A DNA stretch of 64,000 bases from Gerris lacustris (GCA_951217055.1 OX578281.1:26633101-26697100), one strand, 5' to 3'. Positions 11,530 to 22,296 are shown, counted from the first letter of the stretch. A program made the numbers and translations. The notes: generated by a model from the letters alone, not told the origin.

Positions 11530-12100
11530 CATCCTTGACCATACTCATTCCTCAACAATTGAAAACCTGCCAATTCCTTTTTTCTCCCCATCCTGATATC
11601 CTTGACCATACTCGTTCCTCAATAATTGAAGACCTGTCAATTCATCTTTTCTCCCCATCCTGATATCCTTGACCATACTCATTCCTCAACAATTGAAGAC
11701 ATGTCAATTCATCTTTTCTCCCCATCCTGATATCCTTGACCATACTCATTCCTCAACAATTGAAGACCTGTCAATTCATCTTTTCTCCCCATCCTGATAT
11801 CTTTGACCATACTCAATCCTCAACAATTGAAGACCTGTCAATTCATCTTTTCTCCCCATACTGATATCCTTGACCATACTCATTCCTCAACAATTGAAGA
11901 CCTGTCAATTCATCTTTTCTCCCCATCCTGATATCTTTGACCATACTCATTCCTCAACAATTGAAGACCTGTCAATTCATATTTTCTCCCCATACTGATA
12001 TCCTTGACCATACTCATTCCTCAACAATTGAAGACCTGTCAATTCATCTTTTCTCTCCATCCTAATATCCTTTACCACACCTACTCATTCCTCCACAATC
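11530..12100 (+). repeat. 67-bp minisatellite, about 8 copies
   Basis: The unit begins GATATCCTTGACCATACTC and continues through TTCCTCAACAATTGAAGACC and CAATTCATCTTTTCTCCCC. GATATC starts at 11595, 11662, 11729, 11796, 11863, 11930 and 11997, an exact 67-bp spacing. The first and last copies are the most diverged, the usual pattern for an array homogenised by unequal exchange. 67 is not a multiple of three and no frame stays open, so it is non-coding. Confidence 0.95.
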
Positions 12101-13889
12101 TATTTCAGTCAATATTTCCTCATCATCTTTCCCCTCATAGCCAATAAGCTATCTCACTGGACAGGGGCAGATTTCTAGGATTACATCTGTTAAAAAAAAT
12201 TAAATTAAACAATTATTGTCTATTTTTCAGTTAATCTCTTTTATTTATAAATTTATTTTCCTTCTTCTTTTGTTCTTCATGGATAATTAAACAAACAATT
12301 ATATTTTTAAATTCATTTTAAATTGGTGTTATTTCGCCAGACCTTGGCATCTTAAGGCCTAAAATAACATAATTAATAATACAATGTTATATAGAATAAT
12401 GTTATAATATTGATTGTTATTTTAGGCTTGAAAATGCCTAGGTGTGGGTTAAATATAGCCACTTTAAAATTAATTCAAAAATATTATTCTTTGATTTTAT
12501 TTTTTATAACGGAGAAGGTAAAAAAATTATGAAAAGTTATTAAATTTTAATAATTTCGAAAACTTTTAAGCTTTTACCTCTAAAAAATGCGGATGATGCA
12601 AAGTTTATAAAAGCTGGCGTATGTAGTAAGCTTTGAAATTACAATCTTTTATTAAAAAAAAATCTATTTTAAGTGAATGATGGAAATTTTTATCTAAAAT
12701 ATTCTTCTTTTAAGTGAATGATTGAAATTAAAAAAAAAGTTAGTCTAAACCACAGCTGGGAAGGCGCTAGTTTTGGGGAAATCTCATAACACTGTGTAAA
12801 GGGTACTAGTCTCATGGACAACCAACAAGTCATGGACGTCACCAATGGTTATTTCTATTGTGGTCACTATTCTACTCCATCTCTCTCTTACTAAATCTTC
12901 TTGCCAATGTGACAAATTGAAAAATGTACAATTCAAATTTGCTAGATGTGTCAATTTATACTTGAAGCATTAGCATTATCATTGATTCTTCAGGGGGACA
13001 TTAATTGTAGAATGATAAATAAGGATTCCCTCAAAAATGAGTTTTAACATTATAAAGATATTAAGAAAAGTAATTAAACAAACTATGGAAGAACAGAATA
13101 ATTAAGACAAACATTGAAAATATAGAACAAGAAAGAAAGTTGTTATTGGTTTAGTTTATTATATTTTCGAGGTACATTAATTTTAGTTACTAAGTTTTAT
13201 CACAAACATTTTTTTTCTCCTTCAATCATCTCCTAATTACTAATTAGAGCTTAAAAAAAAAAGTTTAAAACTAAGACAAGACCCCCGAGTCTTTTCACTT
13301 GATCGTCTCTCATTAGAAACAAAATTGATAAATTATTAACAAAAGGAAGAAATAAGAGAAAAGAATTGTTCTCTTCATTTTCCCCTCTTAGTGATAATGA
13401 GTTCAAAAGGAAACTGAACTAGTGAAAAAAATACTTTTATCTCTTAATAAAAAGTAAAGTCTCAATTTCATTTCACTAGAGTTTCACTTTTTGTTTCTTT
13501 TCCTCCTTTTTTTTGGAGTTCGTTTTTTGCCAATTTTTTCCCCTCCTCGTTGCACAATGGCAGGATAAAACTGATAGGTAAGGATTCTGATAGGAGCGGG
13601 ATGTGTTTCATTGGATACTGACACTAGAAAGGTCCTCCTCCCAACCCTCGGGATCTATTGGCTTCAATCCAAATTGATATCCCCTATCAGTTAAATAGAT
13701 AGCGAAGACTCTTATCACTTTTAGACATAAAATCAAATCACTTTACTTTCACCCAATCAACTTGAGTTCTACACTCACACAAAATCCCTTTTACTCCCCT
13801 TAGAACCCCCCCCCCCTCCCTTAGTATTAAACATTCACTTCTATTGTATTATTCTAAATTTCAAGTTTTGGCAAAATTTGTTTTTTTTT
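12101..13889. other. AT-rich non-coding DNA
   Basis: No gene recognised. It contains a poly-C run at about 13806-13816 and several A/T runs. Confidence 0.5.
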
Positions 13890-14623
13890 GGAACGAAGTT
13901 CCTTATGGCACGTTCTGAAGCCCGGAAGTGAATCCGAAAAAAACGACCAAAATCACCGTCACGAAATCTACAGATGACGATAACTTGAGTAAAAGATCAC
14001 CGAGTTAGATGAAATTTGGTACACATGTTCATTTTACCAATGCCCAGGCTGAGTTCGTCGGAAAACGTTATCCGCCCAAGCGTTCACGCGCAACGCTCGC
14101 GTAAACGTAAGCGTCAAAAGACGGGAAAAAATGTTATTAAGGAAGGCTGTTACTTGACTTGTTTTGATTATTTTTGTTATATATGTCAAAAATGTCACTT
14201 TGTTTTGTAAATAAATAAAATATAATCATGTAAAATTTCACCCTGATACAAGCAGAAGCTGTAGAGTAGGAAAGAGATATATTCTATAATATTTTAAATT
14301 AATTGGCCGGGTAGGTAGAAAACAGTCCTATTTCAATCCAAACTCCTTAACAAACATACTTTTTCACTATAAACTCATCATGATTAATTTTTTGCTTTTA
14401 AGACGCTTGCTTTAATTAAACAAATAATGATTTTTCTTTTAATTTTGCCTTAACTCTGCTAGGTACAAACAGTTCGTTACTTTTAATTTTGTCTCTTTTA
14501 TAACTCCGCCATGTATAAGTAGTTAGCAATGTATAGGTACTTAGCACTGTAATTTTATAATTTATATTTAATGAAAAATGTAAGGAACTTCGTTCCTACC
14601 GTGTGTCCCACGTCACCACACGT
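13890..14623 (-). mobile_element. Family C element, short copy in reverse orientation
   Basis: Starts GGAACGAAGTTCCTTATGGC and ends TAAGGAACTTCGTTCC then ACCGTGTGTCCCACG-TCACCACACGTA, exactly the reversed ends of the long copy at 39691-40855. T-runs flank both sides. The interior keeps AACGCTCGCGTAAACGTAAG and GATGAAATTTGGTACAC seen in the long copy, but the middle is shortened to 734 bp. No protein is supported; the 64-aa frame at 14016-14210 lies over these repeat motifs. Confidence 0.75.
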
Positions 14624-14949
14624 ATTTTTTTCTATCTTTCTATCCAGTAATATATTATAGATGCATAATATTTTGAGTGTGTCTAAGCAAGAACAGAGAA
14701 ATTAATGTCTATTATAACATTCTACAATAATCAACTGTTTGCTTCTTCAGAGTGTGATATTTAACCATAATAATTTTTTGTAGGCTTCCACGGATACAAT
14801 TATAATGAAGTTCTAGGTCTTCCGGTGCTGACCGTGTCTCGAAGGGTGTAATACTAATAGCTATAGGTGCCATATAAAACAACTTAATAACAACGTAACA
14901 ACTTATAGGTGTTATATAAAACTTATATAACACCAACAAATAGCTAATT

Positions 14950-15160
14950 CATTCCTTACATCAAAATTTCAATTCTTCAAAATCAGACGAGTAGTTTTTA
15001 AGACATGTTGGTTGGCAAAAATGTAATTGCAATAATCGACTGGCAGACACGAGACCAAAAATTCTCTCGGATTTTTTTTGGCATTTTTGAATTTGGAGAT
15101 TTTTTTTTTTTTTTAGTGTCTGACAGAACCGTCACTGTGATACATTACCTTCGGTAAAAT
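14950..15160 (-). repeat. Dispersed repeat family B
   Basis: Minus-strand reading contains the block GGTAATGTATCACAG, the line with a hydrophobic T-rich run, and AAAACTACTCGTCTGATTTT, in the order seen in copies at 30720-30925 and 54000-54620. No coding potential. Confidence 0.6.
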
Positions 15161-15844
15161 CGGAAGAAAAATAATAAATGTATTAAAAATATAACTAGAC
15201 AAAACGATTATTTAAAAAAAAATCAACATGTTCTCAAATTTTTGACTTAATATGTTCTTTCATTAAACCTATGATATATAGTATTACTCGTAGTACGTCT
15301 GTTGATTTATTAATAACTCATTGATTATTTATAGAAAGTAAATGCGGGGAAAACGATGATATTTACGAGAGCGTAGGATGTTCCATTTTTTGAAAAATAT
15401 AAGCGTTATTTGTGAGGGAACGTCACTCTGAAGAAACTTGATGAATTGTGTAACAAGCTGCGTAGTTTTACACGGTGAAGTAGCGCTACCAGCAGAGTTT
15501 ACAGGTAGCTAGAACCGAGGTTTTCCCACCTAAACCAAACGTTACCAATTAAAATATTCATAAGGAGAGAAAGTGTTTCGTCAGCCTCAGTAAAAGCCTA
15601 CTAAAACATTAATTCATCTAGAGTTCGCTCCCTACCTCTACTTCCAGCCAAACAAGTTTTTGATTACACGCATTGATGTCAGACTGAAGCAATGTTTCGC
15701 TTTAACTACTGACTCGCGTCAGTTGTTTTGAGGGAAAATCTAACCTTGAGGCTAAGTAAACCCTAGAAAATGTAAAGAATTTATTTATTTACCCAAGTTT
15801 ATTTATATTTTATTTATATCCCAACGAAACACACTCACAAAAAA

Positions 15845-15912
15845 ACGAGTGGTGTAACGGGACACCCGGTAGAAACGAAGTTCCTTACGCTTTTTAATAA
15901 ATATTTATTATA
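15845..15912 (+). mobile_element. Family C 5' end, truncated
   Basis: CGAGTGGTGTAACGGGACAC then CCGGTAGAAACGAAGTTCC, as in the other family C copies, preceded by an A-run. It stops after about 70 bp, where a retroelement fragment begins. Confidence 0.7.
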
Positions 15913-16117
15913 AAATAAGAGCTAGAGAGCATCTGCAACGCACAAACAGTAAGTTTTATCAGCACCTTCACGAGGACGGCCACTTCAATGCAGAACATAA
16001 AATTGGGCTCATGCATTTTGGCCAAAAAGGTCGGATATTGGACTCGCTGGAGAAAATTGAGATTCTACGTAGCAAGGGCTCGGATGGAAACGTCAATGAG
16101 AGGGGTCATCGCTTCTG
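15913..16117 (+). pseudogene. GIY-YIG / Penelope-like retroelement C-terminal fragment
   Basis: One open frame reads RAREHLQRTNSKFYQHLHED, then GHFNAEHKIGLMHFGQKGR and ILDSLEKIEILRSKG before a stop at 16115-16117. The R-x-x-EH...S-x-F-x-HL...GH...L...KGR-x-x-LE-x-x-EI spacing is that of the C-terminal half of the GIY-YIG endonuclease in Penelope-like elements. The GIY and YIG strands and the reverse transcriptase are missing upstream, where the sequence changes abruptly to a family C end. A larger overlapping frame in another phase (15988-16206) looks accidental. The alternative is another GIY-YIG-bearing retroelement. Confidence 0.6.
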
Positions 16118-16296
16118 AAGGTCATAGCTGGAGCCAGAACAAGGGCCAGTCTTCTGCTGGCTTGTCTTGCAGTGTCTGGCTTCGCATGACTCACCCAAAT
16201 CTATGAGCTTTTCTAGTTAATTTACATTTCTAACTCTGTCGGTAAGTTCTTTTCTCTTAGTTAATATTCTTTATTTCTCATTTGTCACAAAAAAAA

Positions 16297-16800
16297 CACG
16301 AGTGGTGTAATGGGACGCCCGGTAGAAACGAAGTTCCTTACGCTTTTTATCAAATATTAATTATAAAATTACACTTATAAGTATACGATGATATCTACTT
16401 ATACCTGGCAGGGTTAGATAAGAGACAAAATTGAAATACATCATACGCGGGGTTAAAGCAAAATTAAAAGAACAATTTTTTAAAAATTGATTTATTTAAT
16501 TTATAATGATTTACAAGTATACACAATAGTGATATGAAATAAATTGAGAAAATGGACAATTATGATGAGTTGATAGTTAAAGAGTATGATTGTAATAGAG
16601 TGTCTACTAGTTAAGGAGTCACCCTGCATTCTTACTACTCCACCCACTTACTACACACTCCGGATGTCTCCGCCAAAAACTACTGCTTCCTTCAAATTGA
16701 AATTTTACATGCTTGGTTCACATGTACTTTAGACGATGTATCCTGATTAATGTATAGACACAATTTTAACTTTACTTATATAGATTCACTAAAAAGAAGG
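16297..16800 (+). mobile_element. Family C element, 3'-truncated copy
   Basis: Begins CACGAGTGGTGTAATGGGAC, then CCGGTAGAAACGAAGTTCC, a direct repeat of the 5' end at 15845. It continues with AAATTGAAATTTTACATGC and TGTACTTTAGACGATGTAT, as in the 27.3-kb and 40.3-kb copies. The 3' hairpin end is not reached. Confidence 0.7.
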
Positions 16801-17049
16801 AAATATATATTTTTTTAACATCACAGTATATGCGTGTGTCATTAAAGATAAATCGTGGTTCACTATAAAAAAAACTGTTTATAGCGCTCCATGCTTTTAT
16901 TTTTAGTGAAGAATTGAAATATTGTAATATGTATAATTTTATGCTTGTTCATCTTCGTCACATTAAATCTTGTATTTTATTTTAACCTCACTTGGCTATT
17001 TTTTCGAATTTTACAGCGCAAATGCCTCAGAAATGTATAATTTTTTTCG

Positions 17050-17050
<1 letters not shown>

Positions 17051-17142
<92 letters not shown>
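17051..17142. repeat. (TA)n microsatellite
   Basis: About 92 bp of pure TA, separated from a second tract by a 72-bp spacer that itself contains CACAATTTGTGTT / AAATTGTGTA inverted motifs. Confidence 0.97.
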
Positions 17143-17146
<4 letters not shown>

Positions 17147-17214
17147 ATTTGTGTTATATATATAAATTGTGTACCTTATTGCAGTGTGCAAAAACACGGT
17201 ATTATACATTGCTG

Positions 17215-17292
<78 letters not shown>
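17215..17292. repeat. (AT)n microsatellite
   Basis: Second long AT tract, with one CAT interruption, about 200 bp downstream of the dpr exon in transcript orientation. Confidence 0.97.
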
Positions 17293-17299
<7 letters not shown>

Positions 17300-17481
17300 G
17301 ACCAGACTCATGTGATTGAGAAAATTTTAAAGCTAGAAAAAGTCCCAACGTAGGATCGGTGAAATATAGCGACTTTTAAAGGAAGTTTTATTTCATCATA
17401 TTAAAACAAATAGGTAACCCTAAAAATAATTAATTAAGGAAAAGATAATAAATAAATATAAGTAATACATGAATGGGTTGT

Positions 17482-17487
17482 ACTCAC
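17482..17487 (-). promoter_or_regulatory. Splice donor of dpr exon
   Basis: GTGAGT directly follows the GCT (Ala) codon on the minus strand, a strong consensus donor. Confidence 0.85.
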
Positions 17488-17615
17488 AGCTTCATTATGG
17501 TTCCAGAATATGTAGGCGGGTGGTTCGGGTCCGTACATGACTACACAGGTTAGGTTAATAGTACTGCCTCGGTCTATGTATAGGTCCGGGCCTCCGATTA
17601 TATCCGTCGTCGGCT
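17488..17615 (-). CDS. dpr: dpr-family protein, exon for start of second Ig domain
   Basis: This minus-strand exon encodes two bases of a split codon plus 42 complete codons: PTTDIIGGPDLYIDRGSTIN, then LTCVVMYG, then PEPPAYIFWNHNEA. The GGPDLYI-GST-NLTC stretch with its B-strand cysteine, and the SPEPPAYIFW-like C strand with the invariant tryptophan, are hallmarks of the second Ig domain of dpr proteins. These are cell-surface proteins that pair with DIPs to specify neuronal partners. The exon is preceded on the minus strand by a pyrimidine-rich TTTTTGTTGTTACAG acceptor and followed by a GTGAGT donor; the incoming intron is phase 1 and the outgoing intron phase 0. NxT (NLTC) is a possible glycosylation site. 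The F-strand cysteine and the first Ig domain must lie on other exons, which I could not find here. The NHN after the tryptophan resembles the dpr9 type, but the paralogue is uncertain. Confidence 0.93.
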
Positions 17616-17624
17616 CTGTAACAA
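17616..17624 (-). promoter_or_regulatory. Splice acceptor of dpr exon
   Basis: On the minus strand TTGTTACAG ends just before the exon, within a T-rich tract. An alternative AG two bases further in (CAGAG) would shift the frame. Confidence 0.8.
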
Positions 17625-17903
17625 CAAAAATGAAAACATAATTTAAAATATATTACATAATATTGTAAATTTATAATGTCACGTACATAGGATGGGGGTA
17701 AAGAGAAGTCCAAAGAAAAGATAAACAAGGCGTAAGAAAGGGGCAAGACCTAGGAAAAGATAGTTAGATAATGTGGAAGAGGATTTGAAAAATTATAAGG
17801 AGGGTTTGAGGGGTCCGGGGTTGGTGATGTAAAACCTTGGACTAAGAGGATTGCAGAGTGGAGAGGTATTTCGAAGCAGACCAGAGGTATGTATTGTAAA
17901 GAA

Positions 17904-18029
17904 GGTCTTGTAACGAAGGCCAAAGGTCTTGTACAGAAGACCAGAGATCTTGTGAAACCGACCAGTGGTCTTGTGAAGCCGATCAGGATCTTGTTAATCA
18001 GACCTGAGTTCTTGTGAAGCAGAACAGAG
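17904..18029. repeat. 21-bp tandem repeat, about 6 units
   Basis: Units resemble GGTCTTGTGAAGCCGACCAG with lengths of 21, 21, 21, 20, 21 and 21 bp. On the minus strand a single frame reads heptads such as GFTRPLV, GFTRSLV and FCTRPLA inside a 100-codon frame (17750-18052). The array lies about 290 bp upstream of the dpr exon in transcript direction. The frame has no recognisable domain and I regard coding as unlikely but open. Confidence 0.8.
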
Positions 18030-18312
18030 TCCTCCATGGACTGCACCACCAAGTAGGTAAGTATATTTTTAATGAAGTGTAATTATTTACAAATGCTTTC
18101 TGATGACAAAGGCGAAATGAAGAAACAAAGAACAAAGGAAGAAACAAAAAAGATATGAAGAAACAGAGAAAACGGAGAAACAAAAAATTCTCCTTACAAA
18201 AAAAATCTTTATCTACGATTGATACGAAACATAAACATTATATCTCTGTTTAGATGCGTAGAAAGTGATTATTTACGTACTTGTATTCATTGCGCATGCG
18301 TGTCTCATAGTT

Positions 18313-18368
18313 CTGAATAATTCCTCTTCTTTACCACGCTAGCGCGGTAAAGAAGAGGAATTCTTCAG
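18313..18368. promoter_or_regulatory. Strong hairpin in family E leader
   Basis: Arms CTGAATAATTCCTCTTCTTTACC and their reverse complement pair over 23 bp with one mismatch, around a CGCTAGCG core. A hairpin at the same place in the second copy (60011-60066) keeps GAAGAATTCCTCTTTTT on its arms although the core differs, which suggests selection on the structure. Confidence 0.75.
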
Positions 18369-18466
18369 CTTTACGCACGATTAGCGAGTTTGTTTACATT
18401 TAACAAAACTAATTTGCTGTTATTTTATTAAAGTAACTGTTTATATCAAGTTTTTAGTGAAAAACA

Positions 18467-18607
18467 ATGAGTGAATCAAGTGACTTTGACGAAAATGTGG
18501 AGAATAATACTCCTCCAGAAATAATTAATTCGGCAAAAAATACAACTAATGAATTAATGCCATCTTTATCAAGAGAGAGATACGAACTTACATACAGCAA
18601 GTTTATT
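18467..18607 (+). pseudogene. N-terminus of a putative tyrosine recombinase (Crypton / KIAA1958-like)
   Basis: From the ATG the frame reads MSESSDFDENVENNTPPEII, then NSAKNTTNELMPSLSRERYE and LTYSKF. An acidic leader followed by L-P-x-x-S-R/K-x-x-Y-E-x-x-Y-x-x-F is the start of the SAM-like DNA-binding domain of Crypton-type recombinases and their domesticated relatives. After YSKF the frame runs into T-rich DNA and unrelated residues; the catalytic R, H-x-x-R and Y residues are absent. The second copy shows the same leader with in-frame stops. The assignment rests on a short motif and is moderate. Confidence 0.5.
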
Positions 18608-18790
18608 TTTTTCTGTATTTATTATTTAAATCTAACAATCGTAGATAAAGTAAGGTTCGCAACTGGTGCGAAAACGGCATTTTGCATTGCTCGTGTGGTT
18701 TTACCACCCTCGCTATCGCTCGGGTGCAGACTCCACACTCGCATGCAAAATGCTACTTTCCGCACTCGACGCGTAATGTACTATTTCTGT

Positions 18791-21376
18791 CATACTAATA
18801 ATACTATTAAACTTTATAATTTGAAAAAATGATAACGTTTCTCCTTTATTCTTCGACAATAGTATGACAGAGATACATTATTATTATGATTATTGACGTT
18901 TTATAGTCTTAGATGTCATTACAGAAATAAATGTATTGTATCAGTGAAATACAGGATTTTGAACGTTCTCCCATTATCTATTTACAAGGAGGCTTCAATC
19001 AGACGCTGTTTCACTTTACATTCAGCTTGGGTTCGCAGGGTAGTGACAAGGGAAAGGCTTTCCCCAATGAAAAGGGTTTCCATCCCTACCTGCTGAAAAC
19101 TAAAAGCAATGTTATGGGAAGGGGGTAAAATAATTAAAAGTGGAGAAAAGGCTTTTACCCTTAAACAGGAGAGGAGGGTATAAAGGTGGAAGGTATAGGT
19201 TCGAGCCCCGGGTCAGACTCGTACCCTTGTATTGAACATTAATCCTACTTAACCTTCCCTTCGGCTCACGACCCTTTAAAACCAAGAAATTGGACTGCAC
19301 TAATGACCCACACCGCTAAATTTTATACCCTACCGTCCTTATTTCCCCGTTTCCAACTCCCTTCCTTTTTCCAACCGTTTAAAAGCTCTAAAAACAATTT
19401 TCTTCCGCTCTTTAACCCCCTTTCCTTTACTACGAACAGGGTTAATGCTTTCCCTAATAATCCTCGAAGACAGTTATAAGAGAAAACTGCTTACCTAATA
19501 TTAAATTAAAACAGGAAAGTAGATTTCACTGTTTGCTTCACACCAAGCATAATAATTGTAATCATCATTTTTAGTTAAATTTCATCATTTAATTATTTTA
19601 AGTTTGAATCCTAAACCGCTAAAACATTTTTACTTAACAAAAAATTCAGACTTTTATTTTAATTTATTAATTATATTTTACAACTTTTCTATTATTTTAT
19701 TTGGACCAACATAACAATAGGTTAAAGGCAGAAGAAGCAGTCACTTTACACATCTATACAATTTTGAGAAAGGGGACCGAGTTTAACCGTGTGCTTGGCA
19801 TACACGCAACACCGCCAGAAACTAAAGTCTAAACCTAATCGGTTATCTAGTGCGATCAAAAACCATAGAAGGGAGACATTTTTCACAATAATGATTACAT
19901 CGAGTAGATGAGTAAAGTTGTTGCAGTAGTCCACTCTGTAATTATAACCTAATTATTTGTTAATGAGGACATGATTCCCCTATAATTTTTATTTTATGGT
20001 CTGTTTGCTAAGGCAAAATATTATATTTATTATTTTGCACACAAAATTTTCCATCATCTTGAGAACTCTTAAGGCTAGTCAATTATTTCTACTTTCTTTC
20101 CCAGTCCTTACTTTTCTCCTTTTTCTTATTAATAATTTTCTTTTTGGGGTTTTCTTTCTCGTCGTTACAGGAGCTCTTTAAGTTTACGTTATTTCCTTCT
20201 ATCTGTCTCTCATTTTTCCAAAAAAGAAAACTCTCTCCCTCTTAACATTACTCCAACCAAGGATTATCATTCATAAGAATTTAAAAAAATTTAAAAAGTA
20301 AAGAAAAAAAAGATAGAAAATGAGACGATGAAGTCGAAAGAATAAATTAAAGAGCTAAGCGAATGTTTTTTTGTTTTTTTTTGCAAATAAAAAAAAAATC
20401 TCTATGAAAGATTGTAAGTGGAGAAAAGGATGGTAAGAAATATTTTTTTCTTCACGTAAAAGGGTAAGAATACTCAACCTCATGAAAGGATAAGGAAAGA
20501 GAAAAACAAGGAGAAAAATACATTTTTTTTAAAAGATGAAAAACTAACTGCTGGTGGAGGAAAACCTGGTGAGAGAGCAAGGGTAGTTAATATAGATGGT
20601 TCTGAAGAAAAAGTACCAGAAAGATAAGATGTTGGAATTTTCCAGGAGGTTGCTTAGTACTCGGGGCTTTATGAGAAATCTGCCAAATATCTTGGCCGGG
20701 TGAATCAACTAGAAGATTCCTTGCTTTAGACCAAGGGTTTTCTAATACCGGTAATATTAAAGGCAAGGAACTCGGACTTTAATCTTACCGACCTTAATCC
20801 TTACACGTGCAAAGGACTTATTCCCTACTTACAAAGTAAAGTATCTCTTGCTTAAATACTTCTTACTTCCCGACCGAGTAGACCGAAAACCACCATTCAA
20901 TACTTTTTTTGGAAGACCGTCAAGTTATAAAGGAAGATCAACATTGAGAATAAGAAGACCAGAAAGAGAAGCTTGTGGAAAACCACCCGATCAAAAATCT
21001 CTTTTAAACGAGACCGTACAACTTTTCTTCGGGAAAAACTTGAACTCGTGGAAACGCTTTTTTTGATAAAAACTCAGTCATACGAGGTAAATCTCACTCA
21101 GCCTGTTCCCTTCCGAGAATCTCTCTAATGATTAAAAACACACCGGGGTTTCCCCGATTTCATTAAATATATAAACACTTAATCTTCTCTCTTTACCTTT
21201 TATTTTCTCTTATCTAGAAAAATAAATAAATCCGACCGCTTTTCTTTCCTCAATTCCCAACCTTATTCAGTTTCCTAATGAAATAAAACCAAGAATAAGA
21301 AAGAAAAGACGGAGCTAGAAAAACTGAGCTTCAATAGCAAGTACTTCTTTTCCCTTTTCTTTGTCTTTATTTAAGC
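18791..21376. other. Non-coding DNA, no recognised gene
   Basis: A B-box-like GGTTCGAGCCCCGG at about 19199-19212 has no convincing A box or acceptor stem. T-rich and A-rich runs occur at about 20370-20400 and 20460-20530. No exon-like block recognised. Confidence 0.45.
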
Positions 21377-21402
21377 ATATATATACACACACACACACAC
21401 AC
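21377..21402. repeat. (TA)n(CA)n microsatellite
   Basis: Short ATATAT run followed by about ten CA units. Confidence 0.9.
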
Positions 21403-21555
21403 ATAAACCTGCAAATGCATATACATAAATACATTATACATATAGTGTCTGCATATATAGGTTCTCGGTTCTCCAATAGTAGTTAATTGACACCTATGCG
21501 TACTATGTATTGAAAATACATAGTACACATACAAAAATAAAAATTGGAAAAAAAA

Positions 21556-22296
21556 AAAAAAAATTTATGTGATGTCTGATGCTGTATTGGTTTCGAAATC
21601 ATTCCTACGAGTATATCTGGTTCAATTAGTGATGAACTTAGCGCAAGTTGTTCTCCAAATGAGCATCTGTTATTTTGGTTCTGGACTTGGATTTTAATTA
21701 CTTCATCTAGGAGAACAGCTGTTTCCATCGATATGTTGATCCAAATAAAAAATAAACATACTTCGCATGATCAACTTAATTTTTTAATTTATCAAATTTA
21801 ATTTTCAACTTAATTTTTTAACTTTAATTTTTCAGTCGACAGAGTTTTGTAAAACTCATGGACAGATGTAAAATTAAATTTTCCTCTTAAATCTACTCTT
21901 TCATGGAGATTCAATAATTTCATTTGAAATTTGTGTGGAATAGCTTCGATCTCAGTGATGAAAAAGGGCGAGTTAAATAATTGAAAATATGTATTTTTCT
22001 TGTCGAAATCTTGAAAACGTAAATCAAATTCAGAAGAAAGATCTTTGTTTTTTTATTACGAAAAATTTATGATTATATGTGTCACAGTAATTTGATAATG
22101 TTGGGTAAAGATTATTGTTCTCTATATGGGATTGCCACAGATGAAGTTTATTTCTAAAAGCTGCAACATGTCTATACAATTGTCTTATAACATTATAATA
22201 AATACATATTACGATAATAACTGCACAAGCGAAATCAAAGCAAGTGACAGAAAATAGTAGTTTAAAACATAATTTTTGTTTTGATGTAAAAATCAA
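21556..22296 (-). pseudogene. hAT transposase relic (ZBED / GTF2IRD2-like)
   Basis: Three minus-strand pieces line up in the order of hAT transposases. At 22296-22030 HVAAFRNKLHLWQSHIENNN is the AF-x-x-KL-x-LW-x-x-x-x-E-x-x-N segment. At about 22030-21836 FDLRFQDFDKKNTYFQLFNS, then PFF and IPHKFQMKLLNLHERVDLRG correspond to the RF-x-DF...F-x-LF-x-x-PF...FQ-x-E-L-x-L-x-x-x-x-x-L segment. At 21728-21556 IEPDILVGMISKPIQHQTSH matches the terminal EPDI-x-x-LV-x-x-K-x-x-Q-x-SH motif. The reading frame is broken between pieces and part of the dimerisation region is missing. It is a dead copy; terminal repeats were not identified. Confidence 0.75.

Larger units (their letters stand above)
18208..18790 (+). 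mobile_element. Family E (Crypton-like) element, copy 1
   Basis: A TTTATCTACGATT repeat at 18208-18220 is inverted at 18637-18649. Within it lie a TGCGCATGCG box (18291-18300), an interrupted 23-bp-arm hairpin (18313-18368) and a start codon at 18467. Homology to the copy at 59640-60171 (opposite strand) continues past the inner inverted repeat to about 18775, including GCATTTTGCATTGCTCG and CTCGCATGCAAAATGC, so the real element is larger than the inverted-repeat-bounded part. The copies are conserved along the presumed promoter, the hairpin and the ORF start. Confidence 0.7.

Noticed and set aside
11530..12100. CRISPR-like array
   Set aside because: The 67-bp units repeat entirely with no variable spacers, and the DNA is eukaryotic.
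16970..17311. Ile-Tyr repeat frames over TA tracts (also at 4.7, 25.0, 31.9, 36.0, 52.4 and 59.0 kb)
   Set aside because: Pure microsatellite translation.
17750..18052. 100-codon minus-strand frame upstream of the dpr exon as a gene
   Set aside because: Its heptads come from the 21-bp tandem repeat and there is no domain or clear splice pattern; kept only as a repeat and a finding.
19190..19215. GGTTCGAGCCCC as a tRNA gene
   Set aside because: No A box at the right distance and no acceptor stem.
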